The notes below the pieces were generated by a model that did not search any database, was not told the origin of the DNA, and saw only the letters and a program-made list of their open reading frames with translations. The translations under genes and the position numbers were made by a program. Shown piece after piece: positions 1-8,250 of a DNA stretch of 33,274 bases (within the stretch, counting starts at the first letter, position 1; the number at the start of each line of letters is the position of its first letter). Location: NCBI GenBank assembly GCA_913777025.1, contig CAJYQM010000060.1, positions 1 through 33,274 of the forward strand. The letters are read 5' to 3'. Origin of the DNA: an uncultured Massilia sp. (GTDB taxonomy: Bacteria; Pseudomonadota; Gammaproteobacteria; Burkholderiales; Burkholderiaceae_D).

Positions 1-42
1 CGTGACACTCCCCTGGCTGACCCGTTGCAGCAGGCCGATCAT
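1..42 (-). CDS. dtd: D-aminoacyl-tRNA deacylase, N-terminal fragment (cut by window edge)
   Basis: Only the first 14 codons are in the window, reading [14 protein letters not shown] on the minus strand. This matches the usual start of Dtd (M-I-x-L-L-Q-R-V-x-x-x-S-V), the homodimeric enzyme that removes D-amino acids, especially D-Tyr, from mischarged tRNAs in the cytosol. The start codon overlaps the tyrS stop as ATGA (42-39), so translation of the two genes is probably coupled. Pairing with tyrS makes functional sense, because TyrRS is the main source of D-Tyr-tRNA. The call rests on a short N-terminus plus context; the rest of the gene lies left of the window. Confidence 0.8.
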   Translation of the reverse strand, partial: MIGLLQRVSQGSVT

Positions 43-1328
43 GCGGCCGGCGCGCCGGCAGTCAGCGTGACGCGCGCGAACTTGCGCTTGCCCACCTGCA
101 GCACGAAGCTGCCGGCCTGGATTTGCAATGCCTTGTCGGACACGACCGTGCCGTCGATGCGCACGCCGCCCTGGTCGATCATGCGCATCGCTTCCGACGA
201 GGAAGCGCACAGGCCGGCCTGGCGCAGCAGCTGGGGCAGGCCCAGCGGGGCGCCGCCGATGCCGACTTCCGGCACGTCGTCCGGGATGCCGCCCTTGGAA
301 CGGTTGACGAAGTCGGCCAGCGCATCCTCGGCCGCCTGCTGCGAGTGGAAGCGCGCCACGATTTCCTGGGCGAGCGCGACTTTCGCGTCGCGCGGGTTCT
401 TGCCGCCCTCGACCTCGGCGCGCAGGGCGGCCAGTTCCTGGATCGAGCGGAAGGACAGCAGTTCGTAGTACTTCCACATCATGACGTCGGAAATACTCAT
501 CAGCTTGCCGAACATGGTGTTGGCCGGCTCGGTGATGCCGATGTAATTGTTCTTGGACTTGGACATCTTGTCGACGCCGTCCAGGCCTTCCAGCAGTGGC
601 ATGGTGAGAATGCACTGCGGCTCCTGTCCGTAGTCTTTCTGCAACTCACGGCCAACCAGCAGGTTGAATTTCTGATCCGTTCCACCTAGCTCAAGATCAG
701 ATTTCAAAGCCACGGAATCGTAGCCCTGCATCAAAGGATAGAGGAACTCATGGACAGAAATCGGGGTCCCACTCTTGTAGCGCTTGGTGAAGTCGTCGCG
801 TTCCATCATGCGCGCCACGGTGTAGCGCGAAGCCAGCTGGATCATGCCGCGCGCGCCCAGCGGATCGCACCACTCCGAGTTGTAGCGGATTTCGGTGCGC
901 GCCGGATCGAGCACGAGGGAAGCCTGCTTGAAGTAGGTCATCGCATTGGCTTCCACCTGCTCGCGGGTCAGCGGCGGACGCGTCACGTTGCGGCCCGACG
1001 GGTCGCCGATCATCGAGGTGAAGTCGCCGATCAGGAAGATCACCTGGTGGCCGAGGTCCTGCAGCTGGCGCATCTTGTTCAGCACCACGGTGTGACCCAG
1101 GTGCAGGTCCGGCGCGGTCGGGTCGAGGCCCAGCTTGATGCGCAGCGGCGTGCCGCTCTGCTCGGAACGCGCCAGTTTCTGGGCGAATTCGCTCTCGATC
1201 AGCAGTTCGTCGACGCCACGTTTGGTAATGGCAAGCGCTTCCTGGACGGCATCGCTGAGAGGGAGAATCGCAGTGCCGCCAGCAGATGTTGCCTTTTTTG
1301 CATTATCAGAAAGCTCTTGGGGTGTCAT
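39..1328 (-). CDS. tyrS: tyrosyl-tRNA synthetase
   Basis: Charges tRNA-Tyr with tyrosine in the cytosol; a class I aminoacyl-tRNA synthetase of 429 residues. The class I signatures are clear: HLGH at residues 76-79 and KMSKS at 254-258. The tyrosine-pocket region includes the stretch QGYDS (201-205) and GGTDQKFN (215-222). A C-terminal S4-like RNA-binding domain covers roughly residues 360-425. The length and the late KMSKS suit the TyrZ-like TyrRS form common in betaproteobacteria. No clear Shine-Dalgarno sequence precedes the ATG; the start is kept because residues 1-25 form a plausible, poorly conserved leader before the conserved region. It overlaps dtd downstream (ATGA) and diverges from the M23 peptidase gene. 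Confidence 0.97.
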   Translation of the reverse strand: MTPQELSDNAKKATSAGGTAILPLSDAVQEALAITKRGVDELLIESEFAQKLARSEQSGTPLRIKLGLDPTAPDLHLGHTVVLNKMRQLQDLGHQVIFLIGDFTSMIGDPSGRNVTRPPLTREQVEANAMTYFKQASLVLDPARTEIRYNSEWCDPLGARGMIQLASRYTVARMMERDDFTKRYKSGTPISVHEFLYPLMQGYDSVALKSDLELGGTDQKFNLLVGRELQKDYGQEPQCILTMPLLEGLDGVDKMSKSKNNYIGITEPANTMFGKLMSISDVMMWKYYELLSFRSIQELAALRAEVEGGKNPRDAKVALAQEIVARFHSQQAAEDALADFVNRSKGGIPDDVPEVGIGGAPLGLPQLLRQAGLCASSSEAMRMIDQGGVRIDGTVVSDKALQIQAGSFVLQVGKRKFARVTLTAGAPAA

Positions 1329-1358
1329 AAATTTCGTGTAGGAATATGGCTAAAACGG

Positions 1359-1385
1359 TTGTAGGACGCCGTATTTTGATATAAT
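1359..1385 (+). promoter_or_regulatory. Probable sigma-70 promoter for the M23 peptidase gene
   Basis: A perfect -10 hexamer TATAAT lies at 1380-1385. A partial -35 (TTGTAG, 1359-1364) stands 15 bp upstream, which is a short spacing. It sits in the 169-bp divergent region between tyrS and the peptidase gene and would give a leader of about 105 nt. The -10 is strong and the -35 weak. Not tested against a scoring model. Confidence 0.45.
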
Positions 1386-1497
1386 TCGCGATCCCATCAA
1401 TCTTGCTGCTAGAAAAGTTTCACAGACGACTAGACTAAGAAAAACAATAAAAGAGAGTTCGCCCTGAAGCTTCAAGCGGCAAATTTTAACTGATTGC

Positions 1498-2862
1498 ATG
1501 AACCCAATACAGAAAATCACCGGCAAACGCTGGTTTGGACTGGCAGACACCAGCCGCAAAACCCGCATCATTGCCGGCGGCGCCACCGCGCTGGCCCTGT
1601 GTGCTTTCGGTGCAACCGCAGTCGCTCCCATTGCCCCGGACGCGTCGGACATGCCGGTCAAGCTGACCGCGCAAGACCTCCAGCTGCCGAACCTCTCGGA
1701 CCAGATCGCCGCCCTGCAGCAAGACCAGCAGCAATTCATCCACGAAGACCGCATCCGTGCCGGTGACTCGCTGGGCTCCGTGTTCACCCGCCTCGGCATC
1801 GAAGACCAGGAAGCCCAGGCCTTCGTGCGCAAGGACAAGCTCGCCCGCAGCATCCTGAGCCTCAAGACCGGCAAGCGCATCCAGGCCGAGACCGACGAGA
1901 ACGGCCTGATGCTGAGCCTGCGCGCCACCATCGCCGTCGGCAAGGACAACTTCAAGACCGTCACCGTGATGCGCAAGGGCGACAAGTTCGTCGCCGTCGC
2001 CGCGCCGGCCGAGCTCGAGCGCCGTGTCGAAATGCGTTCGCGCGAAATCACCAACGGTTCGCTGTACGCCGCCACCGACGCCAACGTCGACGGCGGCCAG
2101 ATCCCGGACCAGGTGGTCAGCCAGATCGTCGAGATGTTCTCGACCAGCATCGACTTCCGTGGCGACCTGAAGAAAGGCGACCGTTTCAACGTCGTCTACG
2201 AAAACTTCTACCAGGACGGCGAACTCGTCCGTACCGGCCGCGTGCTGGCCGGCGAGTTCATCAACCGCGGCGTCGCCTACCAGTCCGTCTGGTACGAAGA
2301 CCCGGTCACCCATCAGGGCGGCTACTACAGCCCGGACGGCAAGGCACTGAAAAAGGCCTTCCTGAAGTCCCCGGTCGCCTTTACCCGCATCTCCTCCGGT
2401 TTCTCGATGCGCGTCCACCCGGTGTTCAATGTCTGGAAGGCACACAAAGGCATCGACATGGCGGCCCCGATGGGCACCCCGATCCGCGCATCCGGCGACG
2501 GCACCGTCGACTTCGCAGGCACCTCGAACGGCTACGGCAACCTGGTCGTCCTGAAGCACTGGTCGAACTACAGCACCGCCTACGGCCACATGAGCCGTTT
2601 CGCCAGCGGCCTGCGCCGCGGCCAGAAGGTGCACCAGGGCGACATCATCGGCTACGTCGGCGCCACCGGCTGGGCCACCGGCCCGCACCTGCACTATGAA
2701 TTCCGCATCGGCGGCCAGGCAGTCGACCCGATGGGCCTGAAGAACCTGCAGCAGCAACCGCTGAACCAGGGCGAACTGAACCGCTTCCGCATGGCGGCCG
2801 CCGACATGTCGCACCGTTTCTCGCTGCTGGCCCCGGCCGGCAACACGATGGCTGCGCACTGA
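1498..2862 (+). CDS. M23-family (LytM-type) peptidoglycan endopeptidase, membrane-anchored
   Basis: Zinc metallopeptidase of 454 residues expected to cut peptide cross-links of peptidoglycan from the periplasmic side of the inner membrane. A hydrophobic segment at about residues 22-45 looks like a signal anchor. A long middle region (about 80-290), as in MepM-like proteins, precedes the catalytic domain (about 295-415). The metal ligands are intact: HKGID (His316, Asp320) and HLHYE (His397, His399), with a further His364 in AYGHMS. A full set of ligands suggests an active enzyme and not an EnvC/NlpD-type activator. The ATG at 1498 has no strong Shine-Dalgarno sequence. A strong hairpin terminator follows directly, so it is probably monocistronic. 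Its neighbour anmK also acts in cell-wall turnover. Confidence 0.93.
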   Translation: MNPIQKITGKRWFGLADTSRKTRIIAGGATALALCAFGATAVAPIAPDASDMPVKLTAQDLQLPNLSDQIAALQQDQQQFIHEDRIRAGDSLGSVFTRLGIEDQEAQAFVRKDKLARSILSLKTGKRIQAETDENGLMLSLRATIAVGKDNFKTVTVMRKGDKFVAVAAPAELERRVEMRSREITNGSLYAATDANVDGGQIPDQVVSQIVEMFSTSIDFRGDLKKGDRFNVVYENFYQDGELVRTGRVLAGEFINRGVAYQSVWYEDPVTHQGGYYSPDGKALKKAFLKSPVAFTRISSGFSMRVHPVFNVWKAHKGIDMAAPMGTPIRASGDGTVDFAGTSNGYGNLVVLKHWSNYSTAYGHMSRFASGLRRGQKVHQGDIIGYVGATGWATGPHLHYEFRIGGQAVDPMGLKNLQQQPLNQGELNRFRMAAADMSHRFSLLAPAGNTMAAH

Positions 2863-2883
2863 TCCCAGTTTGCGCTCACAGGC

Positions 2884-2926
2884 AAAGCGCCTTGTCCTGC
2901 TCCTGGCAGACAAGGCGCTTTTCTTT
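2884..2926 (+). terminator. Rho-independent terminator after the M23 peptidase gene
   Basis: A perfect 13-bp stem pairs 2884-2896 (AAAGCGCCTTGTC) with 2909-2921, with a 12-nt loop, followed by a T-rich run (TCTTTT). It ends only about 20 bp before the anmK start codon, which leaves little room for an anmK promoter. Confidence 0.88.
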
Positions 2927-2946
2927 TGGTTCCATACACTATATAT

Positions 2947-4050
2947 ATGGCTGCTTCTTCCCTCTACATTGGATTGATGTCCGGCACCAGCCTGGATGGC
3001 GTCGATGGCGTGCTGGCTGACTTCGGCGGGCGCGGCATCCGCACGCTGGATGCCGCCTTCACGCCCTTCCCCGCCGCACTGCGCGCCGAACTGATGGCGC
3101 TGCAGGCGGCCGGCGAGAACGAGCTGGAGCGTGAAGCGCTGGCCGCCAACGCGCTGGCGCGCTGCTACGCCGATTGCGTCCGGCAACTCGCCGCACGCGC
3201 GCCGGGGCCGGTGCGCGCCGTGGCCGTGCATGGCCAGACCATCCGTCACCGCCCGGAACTGGGTTTTACACGCCAGGCCAATAACCCCGCCCTGCTGGCC
3301 GAACTGGCCGGCATCGACGTCATCGCCGACTTCCGCTCGCGCGACGTCGCCGCCGGCGGCCAAGGCGCGCCGCTGGTGCCGGCTTTTCATGAGGCGCGCT
3401 TCGGCAAGCGCGGGCAGGTGCGCGTGGTGGTGAACATCGGCGGCATCGGCAACATCAGCGTGCTGCACGGCGATGGCCGCGTCAGCGGCTACGACACCGG
3501 GCCGGGCAATGTGCTGATGGATCTGTGGATCGCGCGCCACCTGGGCAAGGACTACGATGCCGACGGTGCCTGGGCCGCGACCGGCCGGGTGGATGCGCCC
3601 TTGCTGGACCTGCTGCTGGACGAACCCTTCTTCCGCCAGCCGCCGCCCAAGTCGACCGGCCGTGACCTGTTCCACGCACAATGGTTAGATAGCAAGCTGG
3701 CGCAGCGGCCCGGCCTGGCGCCAAGCGACGTGCAGGCCACGCTGACGCGGCTGACCGCGGTGTCGATCGCACAGGCGATCCGGATGGAAACGGGAGCGCA
3801 GGGAGCGCAGGCGGTCTATGTCTGCGGCGGCGGCGCCTACAATGTCGTGCTGCTGGCCGAGCTCGCCGATGCACTGGGCGGCGCCACCCGGGTCGAGTCG
3901 ACCGAGACGCTGGGTGTGGCGCCGAACCGGGTCGAGGCGCTGGCCTTTGCCTGGCTGGGCTACCAGTTCACGCGGCGCAAGCCGGGGAACTTGCCGGCCG
4001 TCACCGGCGCGGCGGGCTTGCGGGTGCTGGGTGCGCTGTATCCCGCTTGA
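2947..4050 (+). CDS. anmK: anhydro-N-acetylmuramic acid kinase
   Basis: Phosphorylates 1,6-anhydro-MurNAc with ring opening to MurNAc-6-phosphate, a cytosolic step of cell-wall recycling. The protein has 367 residues, the normal family length. It shows the ATP-binding signature [12 protein letters not shown] (9-20), HGQT (95-98), the loop from DFRSRD to GAPLVP (128-145), NIGGIGN (163-169), and GYDTGPGN (181-188), whose Asp183 matches the family's catalytic base. A GGGAYN motif lies near residue 300. The ATG at 2947 begins the conserved region. An in-frame TTG at 2926 is possible but would lie inside the preceding terminator's T-run. No Shine-Dalgarno sequence is visible. Adjacent to the M23 peptidase, it fits a muropeptide turnover neighbourhood. 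Confidence 0.96.
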   Translation: MAASSLYIGLMSGTSLDGVDGVLADFGGRGIRTLDAAFTPFPAALRAELMALQAAGENELEREALAANALARCYADCVRQLAARAPGPVRAVAVHGQTIRHRPELGFTRQANNPALLAELAGIDVIADFRSRDVAAGGQGAPLVPAFHEARFGKRGQVRVVVNIGGIGNISVLHGDGRVSGYDTGPGNVLMDLWIARHLGKDYDADGAWAATGRVDAPLLDLLLDEPFFRQPPPKSTGRDLFHAQWLDSKLAQRPGLAPSDVQATLTRLTAVSIAQAIRMETGAQGAQAVYVCGGGAYNVVLLAELADALGGATRVESTETLGVAPNRVEALAFAWLGYQFTRRKPGNLPAVTGAAGLRVLGALYPA

Positions 4051-4192
4051 AACGACGGCCGCGCGCCGGCAACTGCCAATCGGCGGGAACGATGTCCCGA
4101 AATGATCGAAACCGGTCTGCCGGCGAGCGGTGCAAAGCATGCCTCACTGGGAAAATACGGCTCCATACTTCACTTGAACAGGAGTTCCCCCC

Positions 4193-4750
4193 ATGAAAAC
4201 GTGTCTGCTTGTGATCGATGTCCAGGAATCATTCCGCCACCGCCCCTTTTTCACCGAGCACGGCATCGAGGACTATCTGCAGGCCCAGAACGCCTTGATC
4301 GCCGGCGCCGAAGAGCGCGGCATCCCCATCGTCCGGGTGCTGCACACCGACGGTCCGGCGCAGGCGGATAATCCGTTTGCGCTCGAGTCGGGCCACGTGG
4401 TGCCGATGCGCGGCTTGCGCGCATTCACCCCCGCGGCCAGCTTCCTGAAGCGCCGCCACAGCGCGCTGGTGGGGACCGGACTCGATGTCTGGCTCACCGA
4501 ACAGGGCATCCGGCGCCTGATCGTCAGCGGCATCCGCACCGAGCAGTGCTGCGAGACGACGACCCGCCATGCGTCCGACCTCGGGTGGGGCATCGATTTC
4601 GTCACCGACGCCACCCATACCTTCGACATGCGGCAGCCCGATGGCAGCCCCTTGCGGGTGGCCGACATCAAATCGCGCACGGCCACGGTCTTGAGCGGGC
4701 GTTTCGCCACCTTGTGCACGGTGGAACAAGCCTTGGCACGGGCCGCATGA
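4193..4750 (+). CDS. isochorismatase-like cysteine hydrolase
   Basis: A 185-residue protein of the isochorismatase-like superfamily, which includes nicotinamidases, N-carbamoyl amidases and related amidohydrolases. The catalytic triad can be placed: Asp9 in LLVIDVQESF, Lys86 in the segment before HSALVGTGLD, and the nucleophile Cys119 in GIRTEQCCE, the usual G-x-x-T-x-x-C context. A well-placed AGGAG lies 8 nt before the ATG. The stop overlaps the start of the downstream GlxA-type regulator (ATGA, 4747-4750), so the two are co-translated and the regulator probably controls a small catabolic or detoxifying unit. The natural substrate cannot be read from the sequence. The unit stands between anmK and erpA, so it looks like an accessory insertion. 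Confidence 0.9.
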   Translation: MKTCLLVIDVQESFRHRPFFTEHGIEDYLQAQNALIAGAEERGIPIVRVLHTDGPAQADNPFALESGHVVPMRGLRAFTPAASFLKRRHSALVGTGLDVWLTEQGIRRLIVSGIRTEQCCETTTRHASDLGWGIDFVTDATHTFDMRQPDGSPLRVADIKSRTATVLSGRFATLCTVEQALARAA

Positions 4751-5760
4751 TCGACGTGCTGTTCCTGCTGTTGCCGGGCAGCCTGATCCTCGATTGGGCG
4801 GGTCCGGCCGAGGCCCTGCGCACTGCCAATGGATTGATGCGCAAGCAGGGCAAGGCCGCTCCGTTCTCGCTGCGCTTTGCTTCTCCGCGGCCGGAATCGA
4901 CCACCTCGGTCGGCGTGCAGCTGGCGGGACTCGAAGCGCTGCCGGCATCGCTCGGGCCGCATGCCAGCTGGGTGGTGCTGGTGGGACAGACAGGCACACG
5001 CATCGGCATCGACTCGCCCGACACGCGCGCCCTGCTCGACTGGCTGCGCCCGCTGCAGCTGGCGCCGGGCCGGGTGGAACTGGTCACGATTTGCGCCGGC
5101 GCCGTCCTGGCCGCCCATGCGGGCTTGCTGGCGGGACGGCGCGCCACCACCCATCACCACCACCTGGATGAATTGCAAAGCGTGGCGCCGGCATGTGAAG
5201 TGGTGCGCAACCGGGTATTCGTGGAAGACAGTCCCATATATAGCAGCGCAGGCGTTACCACCGGCATCGACCTGATCCTGCACCGCATCGGCGCCGTTTG
5301 CGGTCCCGCGCTGGCGGCCCAGGTGGCGCAGACGATGGTGGTGGCACTGCGGCGCGGTCCTCACGACCCCGAGCTGTCGCCCTTTCTCAGCTATCGCAAC
5401 CACATGCACCCGGCGCTGCACCGGGTGCAGGACGCAGTGAGCCAGTCGCCCCGCTCGGATTGGTCGGTGTCCGGCATGGCGGCGGTAGTCCACACTTCGC
5501 CCCGCCACCTGACACGGTTGTTCGTCGACTATGCGCAGATCGCGCCACTGCAGTACCTGCGCCGGATCCGCCTGGCCGTGGCGCAAGCGGCGCTGGCATC
5601 GGGCGACAGCGTGACGCAGGCGGCAGCGGCGGCCGGATTCAGTTCAGATACCCAGCTACGCCGCACATGGCATCATTTCGCGCTGCCCGGTACGCCGTCC
5701 CACCCTGGGGACACGGTTGCGGGCCGAGGTGCCGGCATCAAGGCTGCGCTTGATCGATGA
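4747..5760 (+). CDS. GlxA-type transcriptional regulator (DJ-1/PfpI domain plus AraC HTH)
   Basis: A 337-residue regulator. Residues 1-190 form a class I glutamine amidotransferase-like (DJ-1/PfpI) domain with the nucleophile-elbow segment TICAGA (Cys116) and the following GLLAGRRATTHH typical of GlxA proteins. Residues about 235-312 form an AraC-type double helix-turn-helix ending in GFSSDTQLRRTWHHF. Such proteins usually sense a small metabolite through the first domain and bind DNA with the second. The start is the ATG that overlaps the isochorismatase stop; a longer upstream reading frame only runs through the hydrolase gene. The last 23 bp overlap the convergent small gene at 5738. The tail after the HTH is short and rich in Gly and Ala. 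Confidence 0.9.
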   Translation: MIDVLFLLLPGSLILDWAGPAEALRTANGLMRKQGKAAPFSLRFASPRPESTTSVGVQLAGLEALPASLGPHASWVVLVGQTGTRIGIDSPDTRALLDWLRPLQLAPGRVELVTICAGAVLAAHAGLLAGRRATTHHHHLDELQSVAPACEVVRNRVFVEDSPIYSSAGVTTGIDLILHRIGAVCGPALAAQVAQTMVVALRRGPHDPELSPFLSYRNHMHPALHRVQDAVSQSPRSDWSVSGMAAVVHTSPRHLTRLFVDYAQIAPLQYLRRIRLAVAQAALASGDSVTQAAAAAGFSSDTQLRRTWHHFALPGTPSHPGDTVAGRGAGIKAALDR

Positions 5761-5995
5761 CGCGGAATGCGCCACCCAGGTGCATCATGCTCATCAAATA
5801 CAGCATGCCGTCGAAGTAGCGCTGCTCGCCGGCCGGCACCGGCGTTTCCCACCGCGCCTTGAGGAAGGCGTCGGGCAGCTGGCCCGGCGTTGCCGCCATG
5901 GCGCAGACCGCCGCCGCGGCCAGCATGTCGGTGCGATAGGCGACCTTGCCGTCGTCCTGCGCGCTTTCCCACTCCTCGCACATAGGCGTTGTCAT
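5738..5995 (-). CDS. Small hypothetical protein (85 aa)
   Basis: I do not recognise a family. The 85-residue product begins MTTPMCEEWESAQ and contains an Ala-rich helix (about 22-35), a central LPDAFLKARWETP segment and a Met-rich stretch FDGMLYLMSMMHLGG (about 62-76). It has no signal peptide or clear membrane span. Codon choice is strongly GC-ending like the neighbouring real genes, which supports coding. The ATG at 5995 is preferred; upstream in-frame codons run into the palindrome at 6003-6018 and the erpA terminator. It lies downstream of erpA on the same strand but beyond that terminator, so it probably has its own promoter. Its 3' end overlaps the GlxA-type gene by 23 bp. Confidence 0.65.
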   Translation of the reverse strand: MTTPMCEEWESAQDDGKVAYRTDMLAAAAVCAMAATPGQLPDAFLKARWETPVPAGEQRYFDGMLYLMSMMHLGGAFRVIDQAQP

Positions 5996-6002
5996 TTCAT
6001 AA

Positions 6003-6018
6003 TTGTTTGCGCAAACAA
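6003..6018. promoter_or_regulatory. Perfect 16-bp palindrome upstream of the small gene (possible operator)
   Basis: TTGTTTGCGCAAACAA is a complete inverted repeat with no spacer. It lies 8 bp upstream of the start of the small gene and directly beside the erpA terminator stem. A spacer-free symmetric site of this length is typical of a dimeric repressor operator. It may instead simply extend the terminator's T-run. No matching regulator is encoded beside it except the GlxA-type gene. Confidence 0.4.
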
Positions 6019-6051
6019 AAAGCCGCGACGGCAAACACCGGCGCGGCTTTT
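6018..6051 (-). terminator. Rho-independent terminator after erpA
   Basis: AAAAGCCGCG (6018-6027) pairs with CGCGGCTTTT (6042-6051) around a 14-nt loop. On the minus strand the stem is followed by TGTTTGC, giving a T-rich end. It lies about 20 bp beyond the erpA stop. Confidence 0.85.
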
Positions 6052-6070
6052 CGGCAAAGCGAAACTGGTC

Positions 6071-6448
6071 TTACATCGAGAACGAGGAACCGCAACCGCA
6101 GGTCGAGGTGGCGTTCGGGTTCTTGATGACGAACTGCGCGCCTTCCAGGTCGTCCTTGTAGTCGATCTCTGCGCCGACCAGGTACTGGTAGCTCATCGAG
6201 TCGATCAGCAGGGTGACGCCGTTCTTGACCATCGAGGTGTCGTCTTCGTTGACAATTTCGTCGAAGGTGAAGCCGTACTGGAAGCCCGAGCAGCCACCGC
6301 CCTGCACGAACACGCGCAGTTTCAGGTCAGGGTTGCCTTCTTCCTCGATCAGCTGGGCGACCTTCTGCGCGGCGCTGTCGGTAAAGTTGATGGGCGACGG
6401 CATGGCGTCCTGCTCTTGCGAGCGATGCAATTCGGCGATTGCGGTCAT
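6071..6448 (-). CDS. erpA: iron-sulfur cluster insertion protein ErpA
   Basis: A-type carrier that receives Fe-S clusters from the scaffold and inserts them into target enzymes, including those of isoprenoid synthesis in the enterobacterial model. The 125-residue product has the three ligand cysteines in their usual places: Cys53 in [11 protein letters not shown], and Cys117 and Cys119 in [11 protein letters not shown] at the C-terminus. The N-terminal 16 residues are an extra, less conserved leader. AGGAG is located 7 nt upstream of the ATG at 6448, so the long start is supported. A perfect TATAAT lies 34 bp upstream and a strong terminator follows, so it is likely transcribed alone. The position near anmK and the bactofilin follows an order familiar from Burkholderiales. 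Confidence 0.95.
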   Translation of the reverse strand: MTAIAELHRSQEQDAMPSPINFTDSAAQKVAQLIEEEGNPDLKLRVFVQGGGCSGFQYGFTFDEIVNEDDTSMVKNGVTLLIDSMSYQYLVGAEIDYKDDLEGAQFVIKNPNATSTCGCGSSFSM

Positions 6449-6481
6449 GGATAAACTCCTGATTGAATTCGGATTTCGTCC

Positions 6482-6487
6482 ATTATA
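6482..6487 (-). promoter_or_regulatory. Probable -10 element of the erpA promoter
   Basis: The minus strand reads TATAAT here, 34 bp before the erpA start codon. The region 17 bp further upstream (CAGCAT) is a poor -35, so the promoter may need an activator. It lies between erpA and the bactofilin stop codon. Confidence 0.45.
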
Positions 6488-6502
6488 GACGGTTGGCGCC
6501 AG

Positions 6503-6919
6503 TCATGCTGGGGCCCCTGCCGCCGCTTCGCCTAAATGAAACACCGGTTCGGCGCCGGGTGCCACCGGGGCCGGCTGGTGGGTCAGCTTGCCGGTGACGA
6601 GGGCGCCGCCGTGCATTTCGAGCAGGCGGTAATGGACATCACCATGTATGCGGCCTTTCGGCTGCAATTCAAGAAGTTCCGTGGAATAAACAGTGCCGGC
6701 GATATAGCCGTTGACCACCAGGCTGGCGCAGCGCACCTGGCCCTCGATGCGCGCATGCTCGGAGACGATCAGGACGCTCTCGCCGCCATCGGCAGCGAGC
6801 ACGTTGCCATGCACTTCGCCGTCGATGCGCAAGCCGCCGGTGAAGATCAGGTCTCCCTCGATGCGTGCGGAAATGCCGATCAGGCTATCGATTTCGCTTT
6901 TGGCGTTACGACCGAACAT
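6503..6919 (-). CDS. bactofilin family polymer-forming protein
   Basis: Small cytoskeletal protein of 138 residues. Bactofilins polymerise without nucleotide through a right-handed beta-helix and commonly organise cell-wall or polar proteins. Residues about 15-110 show the repeating pattern expected of the beta-helix (ARIEGDLIFTGGLRIDGEV, then SEHARIEGQVRCASLVVNG, then KGRIHGDVHYRLLEM). The first 14 and last 25 residues are low in structure and Pro/Ala-rich, as in other bactofilins. A purine-rich AAGGG lies 6 nt before the ATG. A possible promoter (TTGACC at 6969-6974 on the minus strand, 17 bp from a weak TTGCAT) lies upstream. It stands between argC and erpA. Confidence 0.92.
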   Translation of the reverse strand: MFGRNAKSEIDSLIGISARIEGDLIFTGGLRIDGEVHGNVLAADGGESVLIVSEHARIEGQVRCASLVVNGYIAGTVYSTELLELQPKGRIHGDVHYRLLEMHGGALVTGKLTHQPAPVAPGAEPVFHLGEAAAGAPA

Positions 6920-7052
6920 GGTAGACCCTTGGCAAGATAAGAAAGATGCAAAACGGAAAGAGTGCAGCGGTCAATGTACCGCTCCTACTGCCGACTGCCT
7001 TGATCTGCATCTGCTCGTCAATCTTGCCAGGAGAGCAATCCCTGTTCCGGCC

Positions 7053-8090
7053 TTACGGCAGCAGCGCGATCTGCTTCAGGCCGGTGCTTTCCGGCAGGCC
7101 GAACATCAGGTTCATGCACTGCACGGCCTGGCCCGACGCGCCCTTGACCAGGTTGTCCTGCACCACCAGGATGACGACGGTGTTGCCGCCCTCCGGACGG
7201 TGCAGCGCGATGCGCAGCATGTTCGAGCCGCGCGTCGAACGGGTTTCCGGATGCGAGCCGAACGGCATCACGTCGACGAATTCCGAATCGCGGTACTGGT
7301 CTTCGAACAGCGCCTGCAGGGCTTCATTGGTGATGTCCTGGGTCAGGCGCGCGTACAGGGTCGAATGCATGCCGCGGATCATCGGCACCAGGTGCGGCGT
7401 GAAGATCAGCCCGACCTTCTGGTCCGTGAAGCGCTGCAACTGGGCCGAGGTTTCCGGGGTGTGGCGGTGGCCGTGCACGCCGTAGGCCTTGAAGTTGTCG
7501 CTGGCTTCCGAGAACAGCGTGCCGATCTCGGCCTTGCGGCCGGCGCCGGAGACGCCCGACTTGCAGTCGGCGATCAGGTTGCCGGCATCGACGATGCCCG
7601 CCTTCAGCAGCGGGTAGAAGCCCAGCTGCATCGTGGTCGGATAGCAGCCCGGGTTGGCGATCAGGCGCGCGTTCTTGATGTCGTCGCGGTTCAGCTCGGC
7701 CAGGCCATAGGCGGCTTCTTCCAGCAGTTCCGGCGCGGTGTGCGGGATCTTGTACCACTTCTCGAAACTGGCCTGGTCCTTCAGGCGGAAGTCGGCGGCG
7801 AGGTCGATCACCTTGACGCCGGCGGCCAGGAGTTCCGGCGCCTGGGCCATCGCGACACCGTGCGGGGTGGCGAAGAACACCACGTCGCACTCCTTGAGGT
7901 CGGCCTTGTCCGGGCTCGAAAAAGCGATGTCGACATGGCCGCGCAGCGACGGGAACATGTCCGCGACCGGCAGGCCGTCTTCCTTGCGCGACGTAATGGC
8001 CGTCAGCTGCGCTTCCGGATGGGCGGCCAGCAGGCGCAGCAGTTCCACGCCCGTGTAACCGGTGCCGCCAACGATGCCAACTTTGATCAT
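7053..8090 (-). CDS. argC: N-acetyl-gamma-glutamyl-phosphate reductase
   Basis: Catalyses the NADPH-dependent reduction of N-acetyl-glutamyl phosphate to the semialdehyde, the third step of arginine synthesis in the cytosol. The product has 345 residues, typical of the long-form ArgC. The nucleotide-binding loop GGTGYTG (8-14) and the catalytic cysteine in ANPGCYPTT (Cys149) are present, as are SGVSGAGR and a conserved HRHTPE segment. The start is fixed by GAAGGA 6 nt before the ATG at 8090. The frame stays open upstream across the divergent SDR gene, but that is an artefact of the GC-rich antisense strand. No other arg genes are nearby. Confidence 0.97.
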   Translation of the reverse strand: MIKVGIVGGTGYTGVELLRLLAAHPEAQLTAITSRKEDGLPVADMFPSLRGHVDIAFSSPDKADLKECDVVFFATPHGVAMAQAPELLAAGVKVIDLAADFRLKDQASFEKWYKIPHTAPELLEEAAYGLAELNRDDIKNARLIANPGCYPTTMQLGFYPLLKAGIVDAGNLIADCKSGVSGAGRKAEIGTLFSEASDNFKAYGVHGHRHTPETSAQLQRFTDQKVGLIFTPHLVPMIRGMHSTLYARLTQDITNEALQALFEDQYRDSEFVDVMPFGSHPETRSTRGSNMLRIALHRPEGGNTVVILVVQDNLVKGASGQAVQCMNLMFGLPESTGLKQIALLP

Positions 8091-8250
8091 GTCTGTTCCT
8101 TCTCGGTAAAAAAGAGTCATTCCCGTACGAGCTCGCAATTTTAGCAGGCTGCTATGGCTTGTGTTGCGTGTTGCCGCGAGGCAGTCGCGCGCGCCGCCCG
8201 ACACGGCAGTGCTAGCATCTGCTGCATCGCAACATACAGCGGGAGAGCAC

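Noticed and set aside
1486-3681. 731-codon open frame antisense to the M23 peptidase and anmK
   Set aside because: It crosses a strong terminator and two recognised genes and shows no domain.
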